A DNA stretch of 46,893 bases. Origin: Candidatus Krumholzibacteriia bacterium (GTDB taxonomy: Bacteria; Krumholzibacteriota; Krumholzibacteriia; Krumholzibacteriales; Krumholzibacteriaceae). Numbering within the stretch: the stretch's first letter is position 1; each line of letters opens with the position of its first letter. Positions 39,206-46,893 of the stretch are shown one piece after another. Below the pieces are notes generated by a model that saw only the letters and a list, made by a program, of their open reading frames with translations, was not told the origin of the DNA and made no database searches. The position numbers and the translations under genes were made by a program. The stretch spans positions 1-46,893 of the forward strand of contig JAGLYV010000009.1 of the NCBI GenBank assembly GCA_023131975.1. The letters run 5' to 3'.

Positions 39206-42178
39206 ATGAACAGAACACTCAGGAAAGATGCAGGGTTTACGCTTGTCGAGATGGTGATCAGCATTCTCGTACTTGGATTTGTACTGATCTCCGTTGCTGG
39301 TGTATTTGTCCTTTTCCAGAAGGGGGCAGCCCAGACCAGTGAATACGCGGAAGCTCAGCAGAATACCAGGGTGGCTCTCGACTACATCACGGATCATCTC
39401 AGACAGGCGGGCTCGCAGACCGACTATTTTCACGGGCAACGTCCTATCGCACACGCGGGGCCATACCAGATCGTGATCAATGCCGACATTGACAACGGCG
39501 AGGTGATCGACGGACAGCCTCCACTCACCGCGTATAGAAGGTCCGGGGCACCGAACACTGTTCCGACCTCGGGAACGACCCTGTACCAGCCGGCTTCGGA
39601 TTACAATTCCGACGCCGAGACGGTAGCCTTTACTCTGGATTCCACTACCGACGGTCTCATAAACAAGTCGGACAGGGGAGACGACACAGTGGAGGGCGGA
39701 CCGAACATCAACCTTTTTGTACTCAAAAAACGTATTTATGGAAACAATGCCGGGGTAAACGAGGTCAGGGAGAACGACCTGGCGATAGTCAGGGGACCTA
39801 ACCTGGCCGCGACCTGGCTTACGCCGGAGCCGCTGTTTCAGTATTTTTATGATAATGATGACGATATTATGACCGACGATGTCCTCTGGGGGGATACCGA
39901 TAACAGCGGAGAGCTGAGTACGGGCGAGATCGGCGGAATTACCGCGATGCCGGACAACCTGCTTGGCAAGATCCGCAAGGTCAGGGTCACTTCGATAAGC
40001 GAATCTAACAGGTACGACAAGAGGCACGAGACTAACGGTGGGTTTATCAATGTCACGATGACTTCGGAGATATATGTCAGAAACATGACGAGGTCGACAT
40101 CGACGATCCAGGGTCAGGTATTTCATGATACAGACAGCGATGGATCGCTGGATCCGGGTGAAACCGGTATTCCCGGCGTCGAGATCCGTATCGCCGGACA
40201 GAACCGTAACGTATTGACTGACAGTTACGGTCGCTACTATATCCCGCTGCCGGCGGGGGATTACTCGATCCAGGAAGTCGACCCGATGGGATACACATCG
40301 ACGACGGCGAATCTTGTGTCGGTGTCACTCGTATCGGGACAGTCATATGTCGTGAACTACGGAGACATTTCCTCCAACCCGTTCGGCATCATCCACGGTG
40401 TCGTCTTTGAGGATACTGACAAGAACGGTATCAAGGATTTCAGCGAAGACGGGATCCAGGGTGTGTCGATATCGCTCGATAATGGTGCGGCCACCCGTAG
40501 CAATGATGTCGGCTATTATTCTTTCGTCGCCCAGCAGGGAAACTATATCGTTGTGGAAACGGACCCGACAGGGCTCTCTTCGACTACACCCAACTCGGTC
40601 TCGGCGGCTATCGTCAGTCAGGACGATACCGTGACGATCAACTTTGGAGATTTTGCGGGGGATGTCACGGGAACGCTTGAAGGATATGTTTACAAGGATA
40701 TCAATGAGGACGGTGTCAGGAACTCGATGGAGGACGGGATCCCGAACGTGTCCATCGTAGTATCCAACGGTGACTCGATGATGACCAACGCTGACGGTTA
40801 TTACAGGTTCAACCTGCATCCGGATACTTATAAAATAATCGAGCGCGATCCTATGGGATATACCTCCACGACGGTGAATATCTACACAGATATTCTAATC
40901 GTGGCTGATACGACTGTAGTCCGCGACTTCGGTGATGTCCTTGAGGAAAAACTCGACTTCGTAGAGATACATATCTCGAATACCGACAGGGTGCTTTCCG
41001 TGTCGACCGGGAATCTCAATGAGGACGACAAGTACGACACCGATATCGTTCTCGGTACGGCGCTAGCCGGCGGAATAGGGAATATGCTTATCTTCCATAA
41101 CAACTGGGAGACCTCACAGACCCCGGTACACGAGTTGTTCAACTCTGAGCCTGTCTACAGACGGGATGCAGGTTACAATATCAACACGATGAGTCGTTAC
41201 GATTTCTCCGGTGACGGGACCATAGACATATTGAGTGGCCTCGAGATAGCTACGGAGAGAAACATACAGGTATGGTACACGGGGCTCGGAGGTATACTCA
41301 GTACTACGCCGGACAAGTCATACTTCACGACAGGGATGAACGAAGTGATGGACAGTGAATTGGCCGATTTTAATAACGACGGAAATATCGATATTCTTGT
41401 CGGCCTGAGATCGCCGATCGGGACCAGTGGAGCATTCGAGATCATGGAAGGGTCCGGTGCAGGTGATTTCACAGCTGGAGATTATGTTACACGTGCAGGG
41501 CCTGAAGATATATTTGTGCTTGGCGCGGTATGGGCTGTCGGCGCCGGAGATATCGATGGCGATGGAGACCAGGATGTGGTAGTAGGCACGCATATTACGG
41601 CTTATACCGGATTCATCGATGTCTATATAAACGAAGGTCTTGCGAGTGCTAAATTCACCTGGCATTCCAGGTACAACTCCTGGGGTGCAGTGAATGATAT
41701 CATAATGGCAGATATGCAGGAGGATGACGCTGGAGATCCCGACATAGTCGCCTCGATGAGTATGGGTCCGAGTTTTGGATTCATCATGCTGTGGAACAAC
41801 GAAGGCGGTATATTCGGAGAGGTGGATACGACCGGGTTTGCCTTCGGCCCGAAGGAAACACCCAACTTCCCTACGGATTGGGTCGATGCCAAGGGCGAAC
41901 CTCTCAGCATGGGTCTTCTCTACGTGAACAACGATGTGTTCCCGGATATCGCATATGGGACGAGGAGCAGTGCCGTCTATACAGGTGATATATACATTCT
42001 GCCCTCGTATGGAACGCTTCCGGAAAACGGATTCAAGATCAATACGACAGATCTGGGAGAGATCATCTCGATCGATGTCGCGGATTTCAATAAGGACAGT
42101 CGTCCCGATATTGTAGTCGGGACAAGATCATCTGCTACACAGGGTAAGCTTGTCGCCTATTTCGGCAGGGAACTTTAG
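39206..42178 (+). CDS. PilW-type minor pilin fused to three SdrD-B-like repeats and a seven-repeat FG-GAP propeller
   Basis: 990 residues, ATG with GGAAGGAAAAGAG upstream. Residues 1-35 are a class III prepilin stem (DAGFTLVEMVISILVLGFVL). Residues 36-297 are a PilW-like globular part. Then three SdrD-B/Cna-B-like repeats begin at residues 303, 398 and 493 (VFHDTDSDGSLDPGETGIPG, VFEDTDKNGIKDFSEDGIQG, VYKDINEDGVRNSMEDGIPN), an exact 95-residue period. Seven FG-GAP/VCBS-like calcium repeats follow near residues 602, 666, 721, 782, 836, 906 and 960 (for example DFNNDGNIDILVG, DIDGDGDQDVVVG), enough for a closed seven-bladed propeller. I infer a pilus-tip adhesin, with the propeller carried by the pilin itself instead of a separate PilY1. 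Confidence 0.85.
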   Translation: MNRTLRKDAGFTLVEMVISILVLGFVLISVAGVFVLFQKGAAQTSEYAEAQQNTRVALDYITDHLRQAGSQTDYFHGQRPIAHAGPYQIVINADIDNGEVIDGQPPLTAYRRSGAPNTVPTSGTTLYQPASDYNSDAETVAFTLDSTTDGLINKSDRGDDTVEGGPNINLFVLKKRIYGNNAGVNEVRENDLAIVRGPNLAATWLTPEPLFQYFYDNDDDIMTDDVLWGDTDNSGELSTGEIGGITAMPDNLLGKIRKVRVTSISESNRYDKRHETNGGFINVTMTSEIYVRNMTRSTSTIQGQVFHDTDSDGSLDPGETGIPGVEIRIAGQNRNVLTDSYGRYYIPLPAGDYSIQEVDPMGYTSTTANLVSVSLVSGQSYVVNYGDISSNPFGIIHGVVFEDTDKNGIKDFSEDGIQGVSISLDNGAATRSNDVGYYSFVAQQGNYIVVETDPTGLSSTTPNSVSAAIVSQDDTVTINFGDFAGDVTGTLEGYVYKDINEDGVRNSMEDGIPNVSIVVSNGDSMMTNADGYYRFNLHPDTYKIIERDPMGYTSTTVNIYTDILIVADTTVVRDFGDVLEEKLDFVEIHISNTDRVLSVSTGNLNEDDKYDTDIVLGTALAGGIGNMLIFHNNWETSQTPVHELFNSEPVYRRDAGYNINTMSRYDFSGDGTIDILSGLEIATERNIQVWYTGLGGILSTTPDKSYFTTGMNEVMDSELADFNNDGNIDILVGLRSPIGTSGAFEIMEGSGAGDFTAGDYVTRAGPEDIFVLGAVWAVGAGDIDGDGDQDVVVGTHITAYTGFIDVYINEGLASAKFTWHSRYNSWGAVNDIIMADMQEDDAGDPDIVASMSMGPSFGFIMLWNNEGGIFGEVDTTGFAFGPKETPNFPTDWVDAKGEPLSMGLLYVNNDVFPDIAYGTRSSAVYTGDIYILPSYGTLPENGFKINTTDLGEIISIDVADFNKDSRPDIVVGTRSSATQGKLVAYFGREL

Positions 42179-42205
42179 GTGGCACCAGACAAGGGGAAGA
42201 ATGAT

Positions 42206-43468
42206 ATGAAAAACTCGATTTTCAAAGAGATCCGGAACGAGAAGGGTAACCTTCTGGTGGTCACCCTTATCATCCTTTTCGCCGTGTCGGTGATCGGCGC
42301 GACGATGGTGATGGTCTCCTCGATGGACCTCAAGATCGCCGGTAACCAGCGGGTCACGACACAGTCGCTGTTTGTGGCGGAGGCTGGCCTTAATGAGGCG
42401 ATCCACCGGCTGTCCCTTACCGATCCGACAGTCGTGACGATCGGCGGGTGGACAGGTAACGCGTCAATATCTGACAGCAAGCCGTACGATCCGAACTGGA
42501 AGACAAAGATATATCTTACCAAGCCTGACGCAACCCCGGCCAGCGCCGGGTCGATCGTCAACACCGGCACTATCCAGGATCCTACCCAGCCGTATATGGA
42601 GTACAGCGAGCCTAATGGTACCGATGGGGTGCTGTCGATCGAACACAAGTGGAAGGACCGGGACGGGGACGGCACGCGTGACGCGAACGAGATCATAAGG
42701 TACGATCCGATGATGATACCGCCGGAGAACTTCACCTCGGGATTCCCCGTGGAGATAGTCACCGTCACAGGCAATTCGGCCAGTGGCAGGCGTGTGATCC
42801 AGGCCGAGGTCGTCAAACAGACTGTGATAGTCAGGACTCTCGGAGCGCTCTACGTGGACAAGGCAGTAAAACTTACCGGTAATTGTGCATTTTGCGGATA
42901 CAATCACGCGATTACCACGCCTGTCGGTACTCAGCCCAATGCCTGCGTACCTCACCATCAGGCAAGTGGAAACCTGCCAGGTGTGACAAGCACGGGCGAT
43001 GATGTAAAGACACAGGGAAGCGCTGACATACTCGGTAATCCGATACCGATCGATGATGCCGCGACGAATCCGTTCTACAGCCTGGACGAAGCTCTGGGAC
43101 TTCCGGTGGCTGACGTCAAAAAGATGCTGGCCAACGCGGACAATACATCTATCGTCGATCCGCTCAACGGGATCACATATATAAATGGTGACGCAAAGAT
43201 AGTGAGCAATCTCGTAGGAGAAGGACTACTTTACGTTACAGGCGATCTTAATGCCGCGGGAAGTTTTATCTTCAAAGGTTTGATATATGTCGAAGGCGAT
43301 GTGCAGTTTACCGGGTCGCCCTGGATCCTGGGAAGTATGATCGTACGCGGGACATCGGATTTCAACTTCTCCTCCGGTAACGCCGCGGTGCTGTACAGCA
43401 GTGAAGCGTTATCGCAGGCTCTGGCTGGCGCAATGCCCTGCATCGTGCTTTCGTGGAGGGAGATGTAG
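42206..43468 (+). CDS. PilX-type minor pilin with polymer-forming-like repeats
   Basis: 420 residues from the ATG at 42206 (AAGGGGAAG upstream); a GTG at 42179 directly after the previous stop lacks a ribosome site. The N-terminus fits the PilX type: NEKGNLLVVTLIILFAVSVIG, then SSMDLKIAGNQRVTTQSLFVAEAGLNEA. Here the cleavage site is followed by Asn and the +5 Glu is missing, as usual for PilX. A cysteine/histidine cluster (NCAFCGYNH, ACVPHH) follows at about residues 230-262. The last 90 residues are a right-handed-helix-like repeat (LLYVTGDLNAAG, FIFKGLIYVEGDVQFTG, WILGSMIVRGTSDFNFS). Last gene of the pilin operon. Confidence 0.85.
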   Translation: MKNSIFKEIRNEKGNLLVVTLIILFAVSVIGATMVMVSSMDLKIAGNQRVTTQSLFVAEAGLNEAIHRLSLTDPTVVTIGGWTGNASISDSKPYDPNWKTKIYLTKPDATPASAGSIVNTGTIQDPTQPYMEYSEPNGTDGVLSIEHKWKDRDGDGTRDANEIIRYDPMMIPPENFTSGFPVEIVTVTGNSASGRRVIQAEVVKQTVIVRTLGALYVDKAVKLTGNCAFCGYNHAITTPVGTQPNACVPHHQASGNLPGVTSTGDDVKTQGSADILGNPIPIDDAATNPFYSLDEALGLPVADVKKMLANADNTSIVDPLNGITYINGDAKIVSNLVGEGLLYVTGDLNAAGSFIFKGLIYVEGDVQFTGSPWILGSMIVRGTSDFNFSSGNAAVLYSSEALSQALAGAMPCIVLSWREM

Positions 43469-43545
43469 GGAAGATCGGGGCTGGAGACTCCCGGCAGCCT
43501 AAGCGGCCAGACTCGACTTCTCGCTGCATCAACGATTTTGAATTA

Positions 43546-46317
43546 TCACGCATTTTCAGGGCTCGTTGCACGGGCCCTTTTGAATATCTTTATGATCTCG
43601 AATACCAGAAGATACACTCCGGCCGCGCCCAGCACATAAAGCCAGTCAATCGCTCCAATAGGCGCGAAATTGAGAAACCTGCTGACGAACGGCAGATAAA
43701 TCGCGCCAAGGACCAGCAGTATAGAACCCAATATTGATACGTGAAGGATGCGGTTGGAGAAGAATCCCCTGTGGAAGATCGAATCCCTGTCGTTTCTTCT
43801 CGAAAAGATATTGACGAACTGACAGAAGGCGATCGTGACATAAGTGACAGTCGTCGCCGTGGAGTAGAGCAGGGGGTCTGCTGGCTCGATGCTGAATACC
43901 GTTCCGGAACGGTGCATGAAGAGGGCGTAATTGGCAAACGACAGCCCTCCTATGATCAGCCCCAGGAATATTACTTCGATCGATGTGAACCTGTTCAGGA
44001 TATGCTGGCCGAGATTGCGTGGTGGCCTCATCATTACGTCTTCCGGCGGCGGATCGTATGTCAGGAAAGTCAGGGGCATGATCTCGGCGAGAAGATCTAT
44101 GGCGAGGATCTGTATGGCCAGGATAGGTATTGCCCATCCTCGCAGCGAAACGGCGGTAAGCCCGAGAAGTACGACAAAGAGTTCCGCTCCGTTTGTCGTC
44201 ATCGAGGCTAGAACCGTTTTTCTCAGATTTTCGTAGATAGTCCTTCCTTCCCTTACCGCGTCTACGAGGGTGGGGAAGCTGTCGTCCAGAAGGATCAGTT
44301 CGGAAGCCTCTTTGGCGACATCGGTACCGATTTTCCCCATAGCGACCCCGATATCGGCCTTCCGAAGAGCGGGAGCGTCATTTACGCCATCTCCGGTGAC
44401 TGCTACGACTTCGCCGTTTTTCTCCAGAAGGGTAACGATCCGTAACTTGTCTTCCGGGTCGACGCGCGAGAAGATGATCGATTCTTCTTTTCGCATCACT
44501 TCAGAGAGTTCTTCGTCGCTTATCTCCTTTAATTCTTTTCCGGTGAATACAGGGGATGGAGCCAAGGAGTTCGACAGGCCGATCTCGTTTCCGATGGCCT
44601 GGGCCGTGACCGCGTGGTCACCGGTCATGATGAAGGTCCTTATTCCGGCGGTATGGCAGTGGGCAATTGCCTCTTTGACACCTTCGCGCGGAGGATCGAT
44701 CATGCCGGCCAGTCCGAGAAAGATGACATCTTTCTCAACTTCCTCTATCACGTAATCTTTGCCGTCCGACTCGAGGGGGCGGTATGCTATCGCCAGTACA
44801 CGAAGGGCCTGTTTCGAGAATTCATCGTTGATCCTTCGTATCTCATCTTTGTCCGCGTCGGTCATCGGCTCGGCTTTGCCGTTACGGTAGATAAACCGAC
44901 TTATTTCCAGCACGTTGTCCGGAGCGCCTTTCATCGCCAGCTGCCTGTGATTTCCGAATTCCCTGACCGAGCTCATCAGCTTGCGTTCCGAATCGAAGGG
45001 GAATTCCAGAAGTTCCGGATTTTCCTGGTCTTCCGTGGGAGAACGGGTGCCGAGCTTTGTGGACATGGCGACGAGCGCGGCCTCGGTGGGGTCCCCCACA
45101 GGATACCACTCGGCGTGTTCGTCGTCGGGCTTATGTATCTCGGCGTTGGATGCCATCGTTGCGGCGTCCATCATGATCTCTATCTCGTCGATACCGGCCT
45201 GATCGACAACGTTGCCATCGGCATCGAGGAGCTGTCCTTCAGGCTCGTAACCGATTCCCGTCATCTTGTAGAGACGTCCGTCAAACCAGATGTCGGTAAC
45301 GGCCATCTCGTTCCTTGTCAGAGTGCCGGTCTTGTCAGTGCTGATAACGCTTGTGGAGCCGAGTGTCTCGACGGAGGGAAGATTCTTGACCACAGCCTTT
45401 TTTTCGGCCAGACGCTTGCTGGTGGCTGACATTGCGACCGTGACCTGCGCAGGGAGGGCCTGGGGGACAAGGGCAACTGCTATGCCGAGGGCGTAGACCA
45501 TGCTCGTGAAGAAATCGAATCCCTGCCAGAGGGCGACTCCGAACAACATACTACCGATGATGACGACTGTAACGGTGAGCCATTTCGCGAGAGATCCCAA
45601 TTCCTTTTCGAGAGGTGAGGGTACTTCTTCGGTTTCCTGGGTCATCCCGGCGATCTTTCCCATTTCCGTCCGCATCCCCGTTGTGGCAACCAATCCGGTC
45701 GCGCTTCCCGACGTTACGGTAGTCCCCATATATGCCATATTGTCCCTGTCGCCCAGCCCACAGTCTTCTTTTATGGCATTCGTCGTCTTTCCCTGCGGCA
45801 TTGATTCGCCTGTCAGTGCGAAATCCTCGGTCCTCAGGTCGAACGATTCGACTATCCTCAGATCTGCAGGTATCCGGTCGCCTGCCTCGAGTTTGACAAT
45901 ATCGCCGGGAACGAGTCTGACCTGCCCGATCTCGGCCAGGTCACCTCCCCGAAGTACGCGGGCAGGAGAGGTGATCATGTTTTTCAGGCTTTCCAGTATT
46001 CTGCTCACTTTGAATTCCTGAACGAACCCGATGATGGCGTTTATGGCAACTATGATGAGCATGACGATGGCGTCACGAGTACTTCCTATAATGAATGATA
46101 TCGAGGCCGCTACGATCAGTACGATGACAAGTAGATCCTTGAACTGCGAGAGAAAGATCAGCCACCTCGAAACGCCCATGTCGGCGGTGAGCTCGTTAGA
46201 GCCGAACTTTTCCAGCCTCCGGTCCGCATCATCTACGGAAAGGCCATTCTGCGAACTTTCCAGCGCATTCAGAGCTTCCTGTACTGTCATTCTGAAATAC
46301 TTTTTTTCGTCATCCAT
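43546..46317 (-). CDS. P2-type cation-transporting ATPase
   Basis: 923 residues from the ATG at 46317. It has the full P-type plan: N-terminal cation ATPase domain, M1-M2 helices, actuator domain with TGES (about 169), phosphorylation site DKTGT (Asp about 328), nucleotide-binding domain with KGAPD, hinge TGDGVNDAP, and six C-terminal helices. Overall it is closest to SERCA/PMR1-like calcium pumps. The M4 ion-binding segment reads VPQALPAQ where calcium and sodium pumps have PEGLP, so a Gln replaces the key Glu; M6 has IDLLAEIMP in place of NLVTDGLPA. Ion specificity is therefore uncertain. It is transcribed alone and converges on the pilin operon. Confidence 0.92.
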   Translation of the reverse strand: MDDEKKYFRMTVQEALNALESSQNGLSVDDADRRLEKFGSNELTADMGVSRWLIFLSQFKDLLVIVLIVAASISFIIGSTRDAIVMLIIVAINAIIGFVQEFKVSRILESLKNMITSPARVLRGGDLAEIGQVRLVPGDIVKLEAGDRIPADLRIVESFDLRTEDFALTGESMPQGKTTNAIKEDCGLGDRDNMAYMGTTVTSGSATGLVATTGMRTEMGKIAGMTQETEEVPSPLEKELGSLAKWLTVTVVIIGSMLFGVALWQGFDFFTSMVYALGIAVALVPQALPAQVTVAMSATSKRLAEKKAVVKNLPSVETLGSTSVISTDKTGTLTRNEMAVTDIWFDGRLYKMTGIGYEPEGQLLDADGNVVDQAGIDEIEIMMDAATMASNAEIHKPDDEHAEWYPVGDPTEAALVAMSTKLGTRSPTEDQENPELLEFPFDSERKLMSSVREFGNHRQLAMKGAPDNVLEISRFIYRNGKAEPMTDADKDEIRRINDEFSKQALRVLAIAYRPLESDGKDYVIEEVEKDVIFLGLAGMIDPPREGVKEAIAHCHTAGIRTFIMTGDHAVTAQAIGNEIGLSNSLAPSPVFTGKELKEISDEELSEVMRKEESIIFSRVDPEDKLRIVTLLEKNGEVVAVTGDGVNDAPALRKADIGVAMGKIGTDVAKEASELILLDDSFPTLVDAVREGRTIYENLRKTVLASMTTNGAELFVVLLGLTAVSLRGWAIPILAIQILAIDLLAEIMPLTFLTYDPPPEDVMMRPPRNLGQHILNRFTSIEVIFLGLIIGGLSFANYALFMHRSGTVFSIEPADPLLYSTATTVTYVTIAFCQFVNIFSRRNDRDSIFHRGFFSNRILHVSILGSILLVLGAIYLPFVSRFLNFAPIGAIDWLYVLGAAGVYLLVFEIIKIFKRARATSPENA
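43559..43581 (+). terminator. Possible terminator of the minor-pilin operon
   Basis: GGGCTCG-TTGCA-CGGGCCC (one G-U pair) followed by TTTT, inside the 3' end of the convergent ATPase gene. The U run is short. Confidence 0.4.
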
Positions 46318-46540
46318 CAAGGTCTCTTTCGCGTCATAGTGATATTCTCTTTTTCATCTTGCCTGGTGGGCTGTCATGCCAGCTTGTCAGGACAGGCTCC
46401 ACAGGCGGCAAATCTATTCTGGGCCAGCAACCGGCAAATCGACTCCGACCAGTGGGCTGACTCTAGCATATGTTCGGTTTGATGAAAACCCCGGAAGATT
46501 ACAACGAGTCATCGGGGAACGGCAAAAAGCCATAGTGCTT

Positions 46541-46730
46541 TCATTTTTCTCCCGATTTTTCCTCACTTATCCCATAATAGTCCTATATTTTTTTCATTTT
46601 CCCCTCGATTTTCCCCTCAGGGTTTTTTCACTTATTCCAGAGTGATTTCAGATTATTCTTTCATCTTTTTTTCTCATTTTTTCTCACTTTTTCTCCACTT
46701 TTTTTGATATTTTCATTGACATGGTTTTTG
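46541..46730. repeat. Phased T-tract (curved-DNA-like) region
   Basis: In the 573-base gap after the ATPase start, this stretch is almost all T and C on the plus strand. T runs are centred near 46669, 46679.5, 46690, 46702 and 46711.5, close to the helical repeat, so the DNA should be bent. A short unit of TTTTTTCTCA type repeats at 46666-46700. No gene or other element could be supported in the rest of 46318-46893. Confidence 0.5.
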
Positions 46731-46893
46731 GGTCCATTTCGGGTTGTGGCAATGCTGGCACGGATATTCGGCGTACGGCACGCCTCTCGTCTGTGCTGCG
46801 GCGTTATCTCGTTCTTTCCGGCCTGCGTCATTCCAGCCTGCCCGTTCGGGCCATGGTAGGGGTCTGTAGAGGCCCGAAAATCCCATGGTATAA

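Noticed and set aside
39182-40126. A 314-codon minus-strand frame opposite the propeller pilin
   Set aside because: Antisense shadow of the PilW-like region; no start context and no domain.
43479-43499. GGCTG...CAGCC hairpin after the PilX-type gene as a terminator
   Set aside because: Short stem with a long loop and no T run; the hairpin at 43559 is the better candidate.
46376-46645. An 89-codon plus-strand frame in the last intergenic region
   Set aside because: Low-complexity Phe-rich translation caused by the T/C tract; no ribosome site or homology-like motif.
46756-46773. TGGCACG in the last intergenic region as a sigma-54 promoter
   Set aside because: The -12 element reads TTCG instead of TTGC at the required spacing.

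Overview
The window is a contiguous 46.9 kb piece of a bacterial chromosome of roughly 50% GC. I see no rRNA, tRNA, CRISPR array, insertion sequence or phage gene in it. The gene content suggests an environmental, Gram-negative-type bacterium of the FCB-related candidate phyla (Krumholzibacteria, Eisenbacteria, Latescibacteria or Zixibacteria are the kind meant). The reasons are a DUF5916-type outer-membrane barrel, tandem DUF3857/transglutaminase proteins, many lipobox lipoproteins, a response-regulator/PEP-synthase-like fusion, an archaeal-style split ADP-forming acetyl-CoA synthetase, and type IV pilus minor pilins with very large ectodomains. This placement is inference; no marker gene is present.

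Layout. 1-6660: the end of an SPFH/band-7 protein, a TIM-barrel lipoprotein on the minus strand, a promoter and two coupled DUF3857-type secreted proteins (one with an intact transglutaminase triad, one without the cysteine), then a bacterial PH-domain membrane protein. 6664-14184, minus strand: an alpha/beta hydrolase, a DUF5916 barrel with a CRP-like palindrome upstream, a nitroreductase, and a large fusion of ABC-2 permease, gluzincin-like region and golvesin-like domain. 14406-21839: an ABC-F ATPase, a TPR/DUF2271 protein, a rubrerythrin-like protein with an iteron-like upstream region, and a REC/PEP-synthase-like fusion. 22052-26248: a MacA-like and MacB-like pair without its own ATPase, and a secreted C69 dipeptidase.

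26360-30955, minus strand, is a tightly coupled four-gene operon: ADP-forming acyl-CoA synthetase alpha and beta subunits, a GT4 glycosyltransferase and a cobalamin-binding-type radical SAM protein. A lipoprotein of the formylglycine-generating-enzyme family that seems to have lost its middle lies next to it.

31827-36462 is a thiol/metalloid/sulfur-handling locus. Two YeeE/YedE half-transporters diverge from an ArsR-type repressor, a DUF318 permease, a CxxC mini-thioredoxin, a membrane-anchored CPTC thioredoxin and a CcdA/ArsG-like membrane protein. The ArsR side has a consensus sigma-70 promoter (TTGACA, 17 bp, TATAAT) whose -10 lies inside a perfect palindrome.

36696-37772 is a lipoprotein gene with its own promoter and strong terminator. 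38293-43468 is a type IV pilus minor-pilin operon (FimT/GspH, PilV, PilW and PilX types) behind a good sigma-54 promoter with an upstream palindrome. Its third gene is the most striking object here: a PilW-type pilin stalk followed by three SdrD-B-like repeats of 95-residue period and seven FG-GAP-like calcium-binding repeats, which looks like a tip adhesin built into a minor pilin. The window closes with a P2-type cation ATPase and a curved-DNA-like, T-tract-rich intergenic region.
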